Source: Leptospira ellinghausenii
GTDB lineage: Bacteria > Spirochaetota > Leptospiria > Leptospirales > Leptospiraceae
NCBI RefSeq assembly: GCF_003114815.1
Contig: NZ_BFAZ01000010.1
Location: 62,001 to 126,000 of the forward strand
Direction: 5' to 3'
Length of the DNA stretch: 64,000 nt
Shown: positions 54,292 through 61,945 of the stretch, in pieces
Layout of the letters: each line of letters opens with the position of its first letter
How positions within the stretch are numbered: position 1 is the first letter of the stretch
Position numbers and translations under genes: made by a program
The notes under the pieces: generated by a model
Told to the model about the DNA's origin: nothing
Database searches by the model: none
The model's input: only the letters and a program-made list of their open reading frames with translations

Positions 54292-55110
54292 TTAAGAAAA
54301 GAGTTGGTTCATCAGCAAATGTACTTCTTCCGATTTCTTTTTAGAAACTTCTCCAAAATTTTCAGCAACCGTACTCATGGTGATCCCACGTGATGAATTG
54401 ATAAGAGCTTCTTTGCCACTTGCTTTGATAATGGCTTCTAAATCACCACCTTGTGCTCCGAAACCAGGGATGAGAAAACATAACTCAGGGTGACGGTCAC
54501 GTAAGGATTCAATTTCAGAGGGATGGGTACCACCGACAACTAAACCCAATTGTCCAGGATAAGATTCTGCCAGACGCGCCATTTGGTCACTCACCTCTTC
54601 GTATACGTACAAATCGCTGGACCCAATCCTTAGTTTTTGAAAATCAGATGAACTTGGATTTGAGGTTAACCCTAAAACAAATAGATACCCACCCAAATCT
54701 AAATAGGGAATAAGGCTATCTCGACCCATATAGGGATTCACTGTGAGGGCATCCACCTTTAAGGTTTGGAAAAAATACTTTGCATACTCTTTTGCCGTAT
54801 TCGCAAGGTCCCCACGTTTGGCATCCATCACAATGGGAACTTCTGGGGAAATTTCCTTCATTAAGTGAACTGTATGTTCTAGCGCAAAATAACCCTCTGC
54901 ACCAAGCCGTTCAAAAAAGGCAATGTTGGGTTTCCAAGAGACTGCATAAGGATGGGTGTATCGAACGATGGTTTCTGCAAAAAACACAAGAGGTGATTTT
55001 GAATCCAAACAGGGTTTTGGTAATTTTTCCAATTCAGGATCCATTCCGATGCATAATAGGGATCGTAAATTGTCTCTTCGGGAATGGAATTTTGTTAAAA
55101 ATGAAGTCAT
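54292..55110 (-). CDS. pyrF: Orotidine 5'-phosphate decarboxylase, type 2
   Basis: 272 residues, the size of the longer PyrF subfamily. The active-site motif VMDAKRGDLANTA (Asp and Lys) is intact, with VDALTVNPYMGRDSL and FLIPGFGAQGGD also conserved. It makes UMP from OMP in the cytoplasm. Its ATG overlaps the stop of the HEGGH lipoprotein gene by four bases, so it is translated with an envelope gene; a functional link is not apparent. Confidence 0.93.
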   Translation of the reverse strand: MTSFLTKFHSRRDNLRSLLCIGMDPELEKLPKPCLDSKSPLVFFAETIVRYTHPYAVSWKPNIAFFERLGAEGYFALEHTVHLMKEISPEVPIVMDAKRGDLANTAKEYAKYFFQTLKVDALTVNPYMGRDSLIPYLDLGGYLFVLGLTSNPSSSDFQKLRIGSSDLYVYEEVSDQMARLAESYPGQLGLVVGGTHPSEIESLRDRHPELCFLIPGFGAQGGDLEAIIKASGKEALINSSRGITMSTVAENFGEVSKKKSEEVHLLMNQLFS

Positions 55111-55985
55111 GGAATGGATTTTGATTCCTTAAGTTTTTTCTTTTGTTTTCGCTTTTCTAATTCGAGAGGGATTTCTCTTTTTTTATAACGACCATAGATA
55201 TGGCCAGGGATAACAGCGACAGCCGTTAATGGGTTCACTACCACATCTCCGATGGCTCCACCCACATACGTAGAGTAAGCAGGTGTTAACAATTCATAAG
55301 ATGAGTTTAATTGAGCCGTGTCTTCTTTCTCTGCAAAATAATTTAATGCATCGTCAGAAGCTTTGGCCTCATGGTAAAGAGCTCCAACAACTGGAATGGC
55401 ATAAACAACTGCATACAAAGTCCTTTTTTCTCTTTGTGAAAAATCCTTTGCATGCCCACCTTCATGGATCACGACTGGTGGTAAGTCAGAGTAGACGTTG
55501 ATAGTATTGGTAAAAGAATTATAATGATCACCACCGATAGTACCTGCGAATAATCTACCTGGCAAAAACGTATAGGCAAGGAGAGAAATGGATCCAAAAA
55601 AATATCGGATTACTGGATTAATGTTTTTGTTTTTAGGAAGTCTACGCCATTCCGATAGAGGAGCATACTGGTTAAAACGGACTTTAACATCTCTTAAGTT
55701 GTTTTCTTTGATGTAACGGATTAAGTATTCTTTGGTTTCTTTTGAAATATAATGGTTATCTGCTTTGAGATTCCATAATACCAATTTGGAGGGAAGTGAA
55801 AAAACCCAATTCCCCGTTTGGTCCAAAATCCAAATTGGTTCCCCTTCTTCAAATTGAGGATCATCTTCTGTAAATTCAGGGCTTGGATGGTAAGGATTCC
55901 CATAATTATATGGTTTTTCCAAGGAATAACAATTGGAAAAAAATACCATAAACCCCAAAAACAAGATGAATCCATATCGTTTCAT
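55107..55985 (-). CDS. Lipoprotein with HEGGH putative zinc-protease site
   Basis: 292 residues. Signal peptide with lipobox FFSNC (Cys19). After a region with many aromatic residues lies VVIHEGGHAKDFS, in which H174-x-x-x-H178 with Glu175 is a HExxH zinc motif; a possible third ligand is in YHEAKASDD. Then a hydrophobic stretch and a very basic, lysine-rich tail (RKQKKKLKESK). I do not recognise the family. It starts four bases inside the next lipoprotein gene's end and overlaps pyrF, so the four genes from 57956 to 54292 are tightly linked. Confidence 0.65.
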   Translation of the reverse strand: MKRYGFILFLGFMVFFSNCYSLEKPYNYGNPYHPSPEFTEDDPQFEEGEPIWILDQTGNWVFSLPSKLVLWNLKADNHYISKETKEYLIRYIKENNLRDVKVRFNQYAPLSEWRRLPKNKNINPVIRYFFGSISLLAYTFLPGRLFAGTIGGDHYNSFTNTINVYSDLPPVVIHEGGHAKDFSQREKRTLYAVVYAIPVVGALYHEAKASDDALNYFAEKEDTAQLNSSYELLTPAYSTYVGGAIGDVVVNPLTAVAVIPGHIYGRYKKREIPLELEKRKQKKKLKESKSIP

Positions 55986-56707
55986 AAACTATCTAAAATT
56001 TCCTTTAACTTTGGATCCACTGGCTCTTGTTTGGTGGGTGTTTGTTTGGGAATGATTTTTTGATCCTCTAACTTTTGTGATTCGGTGGATTTTTCAGTGT
56101 AACCAGAACGTATTTCTAATTGGGTAAATAGTTCTGTCAACGCATTTCGGCCCAATTGGTTTAATTGGTCTTCGCGGTTCCCGCGAAATCCATTATAAGG
56201 CACATACCACAAAAGAGGTACAACAGTGATGATACTCCCTGTTAAAAAACAGTTAGTAACCTTCGAATCAATTTCATCATAATAATTAATTTCTTCTTCG
56301 GCATAACCTCGGATTTGGATTTTTGCCTTCAACCGAACATATGTTAAATTTCTAGAACACCGATCCAAAGATACTAATTGGAATTCTTCTACAGATATAG
56401 AACCCCCTCTTTCTACAAGTAATGGGTACCGTGACTCTCGGATGGAAAGTTCTTTTCGGATGAGATAGGATAATGGGCCGTATTCATTTTGTAAGGCTTC
56501 GGAATCAAAAAAATAGGGATCATACACTGCCATTTGCCTTCGATTTTCTTGTTTGACCTGGATGACAATATGATCCATTTTTTTTACAAAATCATATTCC
56601 CTTTCATTTGGAAAAACTCGGTACACTCGCAACGAAATTCCACACTGCAAAAACCCAAAGAGAGACAATAACAAACATAGACAATAAAGGAATCGTTTAG
56701 TAAACAT
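55982..56707 (-). CDS. Lipoprotein of unknown function
   Basis: 241 residues from the ATG at 56707; an upstream ATG in the frame lies in the barrel gene and is less likely. The signal peptide ends with FGFLQC (Cys22). The body is mixed alpha/beta with two cysteines and a hydrophobic stretch near residue 165 (FLTGSIITVVPLLWYVPYNG), so it may be partly membrane-embedded. No family recognised. It overlaps the beta-barrel gene by 11 bases and the HEGGH lipoprotein gene by four, so the three are likely made together, perhaps as an envelope complex. Confidence 0.65.
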   Translation of the reverse strand: MFTKRFLYCLCLLLSLFGFLQCGISLRVYRVFPNEREYDFVKKMDHIVIQVKQENRRQMAVYDPYFFDSEALQNEYGPLSYLIRKELSIRESRYPLLVERGGSISVEEFQLVSLDRCSRNLTYVRLKAKIQIRGYAEEEINYYDEIDSKVTNCFLTGSIITVVPLLWYVPYNGFRGNREDQLNQLGRNALTELFTQLEIRSGYTEKSTESQKLEDQKIIPKQTPTKQEPVDPKLKEILDSL

Positions 56708-57956
56708 AAGTATACCCAAAATACAAATTCGAAATACCATAGGATCTCATTGGACGACCCTTGCCTCCATCTGCTTCATAATACGCAGAACTCACAAAAT
56801 AATCCCTAACACCGGCTAGGTAAGACTCTTGGTTTAAGGCACGAAGTCCTGGTGCTTGCGATTCATTGGCACGCCAATTGTATTGTATGGCTTGTAAACC
56901 CAGATGGAATTTATGATTCGGAAAGGGAACCCAATTCAATTGGGCATTGAGATTCAAACCAACAATCGTCGTTAGAATTCGTTTTTCTGAGAATAAAGAA
57001 TACACTTCATCTGTTGTGGTTCGTTCACCCCCAAATCGGCTAATTCCTCCACTACTTGTCAAACTATCCCTTCTGTACTTTAAACTCCCAACAGGGGTAA
57101 AAAACAAATCACCACCCAATTCATAGGAATAATTTTCAAAAAACTGATGCACAAATTTAAAACCTGTACTCGGAGCCACATATTGGATTTTATCTCGGAA
57201 AAGTCCTGTTTGCCCCAATGATTGTGAATTTTGAGATGAATTTGTATTTAATGATCCCATTCGAAATCCAAATTCCCACACAAATCTCTTGTTATGCGAA
57301 TATTCATCATGAACTAATACAGATAATTTATGGTCTGCGCTATAAAATCGATCCGTTTGGAATCCTAATTGGAAACCTGCAATGTCCCCCATCGAAAAAA
57401 AGTTTCTCGTGGTATTAAACTGCATATATACATATTCCATACCCCATTTTTTGGAACTATGTTGGTAGGAAATCCTTGGAGAAAAAGTATCTGAATTTTT
57501 TCTTGTATCTTCCCATTCCAATTGGTAAGGAAGTGTGCGGATATTTTGGTATCCCATGGGGGACCTAGGAAAATAAGGAGTGCCTGCTTGGAACGCAACT
57601 CTTCCATCATCTAACGCCCATTCCTTGCCGGAACGAAATCCTGCGTTTTGGCTTAAAAAACGAAACCCAAATTCCCAATTCCCATTCATAAATTCAAGTG
57701 AGCCGTTCTTCGTGGTTGGTAAATTTTGGTTAGGTGGGAGATAAACTGATTCGTACTCTTTGGATTGAAAATTTTCCTTTCGTATCCGTTTGATTTTTTC
57801 TCGGATGAGGTTTGCTTTTTTCGGATAACCTCGTTCTTCATACGATTCGGCTTCCAATTCCATCTCTGTTGCTTTTGTTTCTTGTGCAAATAATAGATTT
57901 GTACTCCCCAAAAGAGAAAAACAAAAAATGAAATTGGAAACGAATCGAAATTTCAC
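56697..57956 (-). CDS. Outer-membrane beta-barrel-like protein
   Basis: 419 residues. Signal peptide (~1-24, ending NLLFAQ), a short helical charged part (~30-70), then alternating aromatic beta-strand pattern (for example WEFGFRFL, HKLSVLVHD, RFVWEFGFRMG, ELGGDLFF, HKFHLGLQAIQYNW), with a C-terminus LYFGYTYVY ending in an aromatic residue, as expected for an outer-membrane barrel insertion signal. I cannot name a family; about 14-18 strands could fit. It is the first gene of a four-gene unit with two lipoproteins and pyrF, and follows speE with a six-base gap. Confidence 0.7.
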   Translation of the reverse strand: MKFRFVSNFIFCFSLLGSTNLLFAQETKATEMELEAESYEERGYPKKANLIREKIKRIRKENFQSKEYESVYLPPNQNLPTTKNGSLEFMNGNWEFGFRFLSQNAGFRSGKEWALDDGRVAFQAGTPYFPRSPMGYQNIRTLPYQLEWEDTRKNSDTFSPRISYQHSSKKWGMEYVYMQFNTTRNFFSMGDIAGFQLGFQTDRFYSADHKLSVLVHDEYSHNKRFVWEFGFRMGSLNTNSSQNSQSLGQTGLFRDKIQYVAPSTGFKFVHQFFENYSYELGGDLFFTPVGSLKYRRDSLTSSGGISRFGGERTTTDEVYSLFSEKRILTTIVGLNLNAQLNWVPFPNHKFHLGLQAIQYNWRANESQAPGLRALNQESYLAGVRDYFVSSAYYEADGGKGRPMRSYGISNLYFGYTYVY

Positions 57957-57962
57957 AAAGTT

Positions 57963-58808
57963 TTAACCTTTTCGTTTGATATAAGCTTTTGCAAACTCAG
58001 GTAAGACAAACGCAGCTTTGTGGATTTCAGGGCTATAGTACTTAAGTCCTTTTGGAACTCGTTTTGGATCTGGTGTGACCGAATACGGATCAATTGCATT
58101 GGATAAAAAAGTAAACCCAATGATTCCAGATGGGTAAGTGGGAATGGTTGTGTAATAGTATCCATACTCAGGGAAAATTTTCGGAATGAATTCAAAGAGT
58201 GAAGTGATCACATCTCCATGGTACCAAAACGATTCTGCTTGAGTGGCAATGATCCCAGTAGGTTTTAAGGCACTTGCCATATCACGAAAAAATGGCTCCT
58301 TAAACAAAACTTCTGCAGGGCCCACGGGGTCACTGGAATCCACAAGGATCACATCAAAACGACCTTTGTTGTCTCTTGCAAATTTGGCTCCATCATCGTA
58401 ATGGTGAATGACTTTCGGATCTTTCATGGCATCTGCACATTCTGGAAAGTATTTGTAACTGATGTCGACAACTGCTTTGTCAATCTCACACAAAACAACT
58501 TCTTTGACAGATGGGTGTTTTAATACTTCACGAACCGTTCCCCCATCTCCTCCTCCAATCACAAGAACAGATTCTGGATTGGGATGACTCATCATAGGGA
58601 TATGTGCAATCATCTCATGATAAGAATGTTCGTCTTTATTTGTAACCATTGTTACACCATCTAAAGTGAACATACGACCGAATGATTGTGTTTCAAATAT
58701 ATCAATTTTTTGGAACGGAGATTGTAGGCTTTCGATTGTCTTTGTTACTCGGTAACTGACGGCTCGCCCTTTTTCTAATTCCAATTTTTCTGTGTACCAA
58801 ATCTCCAT
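57963..58808 (-). CDS. speE: Spermidine synthase
   Basis: 281 residues. The aminopropyltransferase signature VLVIGGGDGGTVREVLKH, the acidic loop VVLCEIDKAVVD, and the active-site ILVDSSDPVGPAE are intact, as is HEMIAHIPMMSH. It transfers an aminopropyl group from decarboxylated S-adenosylmethionine to putrescine. The beta-barrel gene follows after six bases on the same strand. The divergent gene upstream is the thioredoxin-like protein, with 140 bp between starts. Confidence 0.92.
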   Translation of the reverse strand: MEIWYTEKLELEKGRAVSYRVTKTIESLQSPFQKIDIFETQSFGRMFTLDGVTMVTNKDEHSYHEMIAHIPMMSHPNPESVLVIGGGDGGTVREVLKHPSVKEVVLCEIDKAVVDISYKYFPECADAMKDPKVIHHYDDGAKFARDNKGRFDVILVDSSDPVGPAEVLFKEPFFRDMASALKPTGIIATQAESFWYHGDVITSLFEFIPKIFPEYGYYYTTIPTYPSGIIGFTFLSNAIDPYSVTPDPKRVPKGLKYYSPEIHKAAFVLPEFAKAYIKRKG

Positions 58809-58948
58809 TAAATGCTCCTAAGGATTCTCTCTTTGAACCAGAATAGGAATGGGAAGAAGAAGGTGTAGTTTTTTTTAATGATTTAGGAATGGGAGAGGTT
58901 AAAAATTGAACTTGGCGGGAATCAGTCAGTTCCATTCCATAGGTTTGT

Positions 58949-59398
58949 ATGCAGAAATATTCTCGCGTTTTTTACCTCGTTGGTTTTTTAGCTATGCCAC
59001 TCTTTATTTTACTTCTGGTTTTTGGTTATATCAAAATCAACCAAATGGCAAGTGAAGAAATCCATTGGGGCCATAATAAATCATTTGCGTTTGGGCAAGC
59101 TTCCAGAGAAGGGAAACTCATTTTATTATCAGTCACAAAGTCGCGTTGTGAAATGTTAAAGGGATTGGAATGTGGGGAAGGAAAACCTGACCTTGGCACT
59201 TATGTCCTGCTCAATTTCACTCCTCGCGATAATGAATTCCAAACCCTCATTTTGGATGATCGTTTTGCCTCACTGAAAACGGACCAACTCCCTCAATACT
59301 TTCTATTGAATGCTTCGGGCGAAATTAGGCATACTTCGAACCAACTTCCCAGTGTAGAAGAAATGCAAAAACTCCCGAAAAAAGAAACTTCTCCTTAA
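58949..59398 (+). CDS. Membrane-anchored thioredoxin-fold-like protein without CxxC
   Basis: 149 residues with one N-terminal membrane helix (~9-30) and a periplasmic domain. The order FAFGQASREGKLILLSVTKSRCEML ... YVLLNFTPRD ... PQYFLLNASGEI resembles a thioredoxin-like fold (the cis-proline region LPQYFLLN is visible), but the active-site CxxC is replaced by a lone SRCEML with a second cysteine (LECG) nine residues on. A redox role is uncertain. Alternatively it may be a structural derivative of the family. Confidence 0.58.
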   Translation: MQKYSRVFYLVGFLAMPLFILLLVFGYIKINQMASEEIHWGHNKSFAFGQASREGKLILLSVTKSRCEMLKGLECGEGKPDLGTYVLLNFTPRDNEFQTLILDDRFASLKTDQLPQYFLLNASGEIRHTSNQLPSVEEMQKLPKKETSP

Positions 59399-59432
59399 AA
59401 ATTTAAAAAAAGCTCTTGCAACTTCCCACTTC

Positions 59433-59456
59433 TCCTATACCCTATGGGGTATAGGA
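59433..59456 (+). promoter_or_regulatory. Perfect palindromic operator upstream of DUF302 gene
   Basis: Two perfect ten-base arms (TCCTATACCC and GGGTATAGGA) separated by TATG, ending 13 bp before the ATG of the DUF302 gene. ATACCC...GGGTAT is the core of operators bound by CsoR/RcnR/CstR-type copper- or persulphide-sensing repressors. A TTGCAA at 59416-59421 could be the -35 element, which would place the operator over the promoter. Being so near the start it could also fold as an RNA hairpin. The regulator is not in the window. Confidence 0.7.
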
Positions 59457-59469
59457 TTTCGGAGGATTT

Positions 59470-59859
59470 ATGTTAGGGTTAACCGTTCACAGAAAAAAAA
59501 GTTTTGAAGAAACCATAAACGATACAACGGAAGCGTTAAAAAAAGAAGGGTTTGGAGTTTTGACTACCATTGATGTCAAACAAACCTTAAAAGACAAAAT
59601 TAACGTTGATTTCAAACGTTATACCATCCTCGGTGCATGTAACCCTAGTTTTGCGCACAGAGCCCTACAAACTGCCGACGAAATTGGAATGTTGTTACCA
59701 TGTAATGTGGTCGTGACAGAAGAAAAAAACGGAGAAATCAAAGTATCCATTTTTGATCCCATGACGATGACTAAACTCGTCCAAAATTCCGAACTGGAAA
59801 CCATCGCCAAAGAAGTGCAGGACAAACTTGTCCGAGTGATCCACCACCTTCACGAATAA
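59470..59859 (+). CDS. DUF302-family protein
   Basis: 129 residues matching DUF302 throughout: EGFGVLTTIDVKQTLKDKINVDF, YTILGACNPSFAHRAL and LLPCNVVVTEE. The family is small, soluble and of unknown mechanism; it is often encoded near sulphur-transfer or metal-stress genes. A strong GGAGGA ribosome site precedes the ATG. The gene is preceded by a CsoR/CstR-like operator, which fits a role in copper, persulphide or thiol stress. It stands alone, with no other gene in the unit. Confidence 0.88.
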   Translation: MLGLTVHRKKSFEETINDTTEALKKEGFGVLTTIDVKQTLKDKINVDFKRYTILGACNPSFAHRALQTADEIGMLLPCNVVVTEEKNGEIKVSIFDPMTMTKLVQNSELETIAKEVQDKLVRVIHHLHE

Positions 59860-60231
59860 CAAAAAAGAACCTTCCAAAATTTGGGGGCGCCTCGCCAATG
59901 GATGAGAATTTCGTATTCTTTCCATTAGGCGATCCCGCTGTCCGCTGCAATCTTTCGCCTTGCGAAAGGATTTCCGCTACCATCGGTGGCGCGGGACAAT
60001 TGCCTTCCTACCTAAAAAGAATCAAAACAACGCAGATCAAACTTTACATCCACAGTATGAATACAACAACTAAGATTACAACTGGATACATACAAATCGA
60101 ATATTTTCAAGGTTAGAAATCAAAAATAGTACCAAAAAAACTTAATAAATGATAAAGAAATCCAGCTTCAAACCAAATTACTATATACGCAATGTCGATA
60201 TTGGTACGTCCGAAGCAAAATATATCAATCA
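59860..60231. other. Gene-free stretch containing dispersed repeat
   Basis: About 370 bp with no credible gene. It holds copy B of the 61-bp repeat; a short open frame across it is just the repeat translated. The right half is AT-rich and looks like the tail of the HAD gene's neighbourhood. Confidence 0.6.
59929..59989 (-). repeat. 61-bp dispersed repeat, copy B
   Basis: Read on the minus strand it matches 20496-20556 at 54 of 61 positions. The central stem CTTTCGC/GCGAAAG is perfect here. It follows the DUF302 gene by 69 bp and is in opposite orientation to copy A. Confidence 0.85.
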
Positions 60232-60873
60232 CTAAAATTCGTAAATTTTTTTATCTTTAAAATTATCAATAACGATATCCGCTAGGGATAGATCTTGATT
60301 TCCTGAATTTGGATTAAAAAAACCGATGCAAAACATATTAGCTGCTTTTGCAGCTTTAATTCCGTTTGTACTATCTTCTATGACGACACAATTATTTATG
60401 TTACAATTAAAAAATTGAGAAACTTTTAAGAAGATCTCTGGATTAGGTTTTCCTAGGGTGACTTCTTCGCCACTTATAATGAAATCGAAATAATTTGTGA
60501 TGTTAAGTTTATTTAAGATCAAGTTAATATTTTTACGTAAAGATGATGAGGCAAGAGCGATTTTATAATTTTTACTTTTTAAGAAATTTAAATATTCTAT
60601 AAGGTAGATAGTAGGCTTTAATTCTAAACTGGAAAGTGTATTAAATTTCATTTCCTTTTCTAGTTGAATGTAATGATCAATTTCTTCAGGGAGATTGAAT
60701 TCTGATTTTAAAAAATTCCAAAATATTTTTGCAGAAATACCTACATATTTCTGATGAATATGAATCGGTAAATTAAATCCCATCTCATGAAACCATTTTT
60801 GATTCATGTCTAAATAAATTTTTTCGCTATCTAGGATAACTCCATCCATATCAAAGATAAAAACATTTTTCAT
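60232..60873 (-). CDS. HAD-superfamily phosphatase/phosphoglucomutase-like
   Basis: 213 residues. All HAD motifs are present: FDMDGVILDSE (I), ALASSS (II), the lysine in LGKPNPEIF (III) and VIEDSTNGIKAA (IV), with an alpha-helical cap of the beta-phosphoglucomutase type. It should hydrolyse or transfer a sugar phosphate; the substrate is unknown. The gene is markedly more AT-rich than the surrounding core genes. Its start follows an attC-like segment by about 50 bp, and it looks like the second gene of a cassette pair, with no attC-like end behind it. Signs of horizontal transfer. Confidence 0.82.
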   Translation of the reverse strand: MKNVFIFDMDGVILDSEKIYLDMNQKWFHEMGFNLPIHIHQKYVGISAKIFWNFLKSEFNLPEEIDHYIQLEKEMKFNTLSSLELKPTIYLIEYLNFLKSKNYKIALASSSLRKNINLILNKLNITNYFDFIISGEEVTLGKPNPEIFLKVSQFFNCNINNCVVIEDSTNGIKAAKAANMFCIGFFNPNSGNQDLSLADIVIDNFKDKKIYEF

Positions 60874-60924
60874 AATTTAATTTAAAATTTTCCCCAGTTT
60901 TTAGGAAAGTTTTTTTGCTATGGC

Positions 60925-61072
60925 GCATAACAAACAAGCCAAAATGACGTAGGCTGACCCTTAGTTCCGGAATGGGAAGTTAGGGACTAACATGAAGTTT
61001 GCGGATGCAAACGAGTGACAGAAGGGAAATTTGCCACAGGCCGAGTGCCGAAACGGCAAGGTGCTGTTATAC
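60925..61072 (-). other. attC-like segment (possible integron recombination site)
   Basis: On the minus strand it runs from GTATAAC (61066-61072) to GTTATGC (60925-60931), 148 bp, right after the HtrA-like gene, as an attC would. Internal hairpins are seen (TGCCG/CGGCA and GTTTGC/GCAAAC). The two outer arms share ATAACA but pair poorly over the rest, so this may instead be another structured repeat. Confidence 0.45.
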
Positions 61073-61107
61073 AGCCGTAAAAATGTAGAAAAAATCACGC
61101 AATTAAA

Positions 61108-61854
61108 CTATTTTCCTTCTTCTTTTTCAAGTATCGCATTTACTAATGAATTTAAATCTAAAATATAATTCGCCATAGCAAATTTGTTTGTATAAATGTC
61201 GTCTTCAAAATAAAAATATGAAAAGCCTACAAACTCGCCTTTAATATTAAATAGTAAACCTGGATCTGGAATAATTCTTGATCTCGATGAGATCAAAAGG
61301 CTTTCCTTAGTTGAATATTCATTTTGAGGATAAATTTCATCACTAATATTGATTTTTGAGATGGATGTTAAAGCATTTACAGATTTATCTTTCTGATTAT
61401 GAGTAATTAAAATTAGAAATTGCCCAATTTTCAATTTTGAATCATTACTGAAGCGAATAGGTTTTAAAATCACATTATTTGCAACTTTTAAGATTGCGAG
61501 ATTATTCTTTTCGTCTATACCTACAAGTTTGCCAGGAATTTTTCTTCCGTCTGCGAAGGTAATTTCAAAATCGGAATTAAACTTACGAAGTGCATAGCGA
61601 TTAATAATGATGAGTCCATCTAAATTGAATATAAATCCTACCCCGAGTTGCCTAGAAAGAACATTTTCTGAATCTGTTTTCTCTTGATTCTTTACACTAA
61701 CAATTACAATTGATTCCTTAACATCATTGAATATATATTCAGGTAATTGATTTAAAATTGATTCAGCGAAATTTAAATTTATATTCTGTGAGAGTATTAT
61801 ATTACTTTGAAGTATAAGAACAATTTTGATAATACATTTAATAGCGTATTTCAT
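61108..61854 (-). CDS. HtrA/trypsin-like pseudoprotease in cassette-like setting
   Basis: 248 residues from ATG 61854 with AGGAGA five bases upstream; an in-frame extension to 61890 would translate the core site and is rejected. A signal peptide (~1-22) is followed by a domain resembling HtrA: GVGFIFNLDGLIIINRYALR, ADGRKIPGKLVGIDEKNNLAILKV, and IIPDPGLLFNIKGEFVGF. The aligned triad is lost: His is Tyr87, Asp is Asn118 and the GNSGG loop is shortened. No PDZ domain. The gene is AT-rich and lies between the 10-bp repeats CGCATAACAA. It may be a binding or decoy protein. Confidence 0.7.
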   Translation of the reverse strand: MKYAIKCIIKIVLILQSNIILSQNINLNFAESILNQLPEYIFNDVKESIVIVSVKNQEKTDSENVLSRQLGVGFIFNLDGLIIINRYALRKFNSDFEITFADGRKIPGKLVGIDEKNNLAILKVANNVILKPIRFSNDSKLKIGQFLILITHNQKDKSVNALTSISKINISDEIYPQNEYSTKESLLISSRSRIIPDPGLLFNIKGEFVGFSYFYFEDDIYTNKFAMANYILDLNSLVNAILEKEEGK

Positions 61855-61880
61855 AATTTCTCCTATTTTTCCCCTATTGA

Positions 61881-61890
61881 CGCATAACAA
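61881..61890 (-). repeat. Core-site-like direct repeat, second copy
   Basis: CGCATAACAA, identical to 60924-60933. On the minus strand it reads TTGTTATGCG, with the GTTATGC core typical of integron cassette borders, and lies 26 bp before the HtrA-like gene start. The 957-bp interval between the copies would be one cassette. Confidence 0.5.
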
Positions 61891-61945
61891 GAAAATAAAT
61901 GATTAACCAATTTCACTGAAACCTATCCCTAAAAAGAATAAATCT

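Noticed and set aside
59898..60116. 72-codon open frame after the DUF302 gene
   Set aside because: It mostly translates the 61-bp repeat and AT-rich spacer; no ribosome site and no resemblance to a protein.
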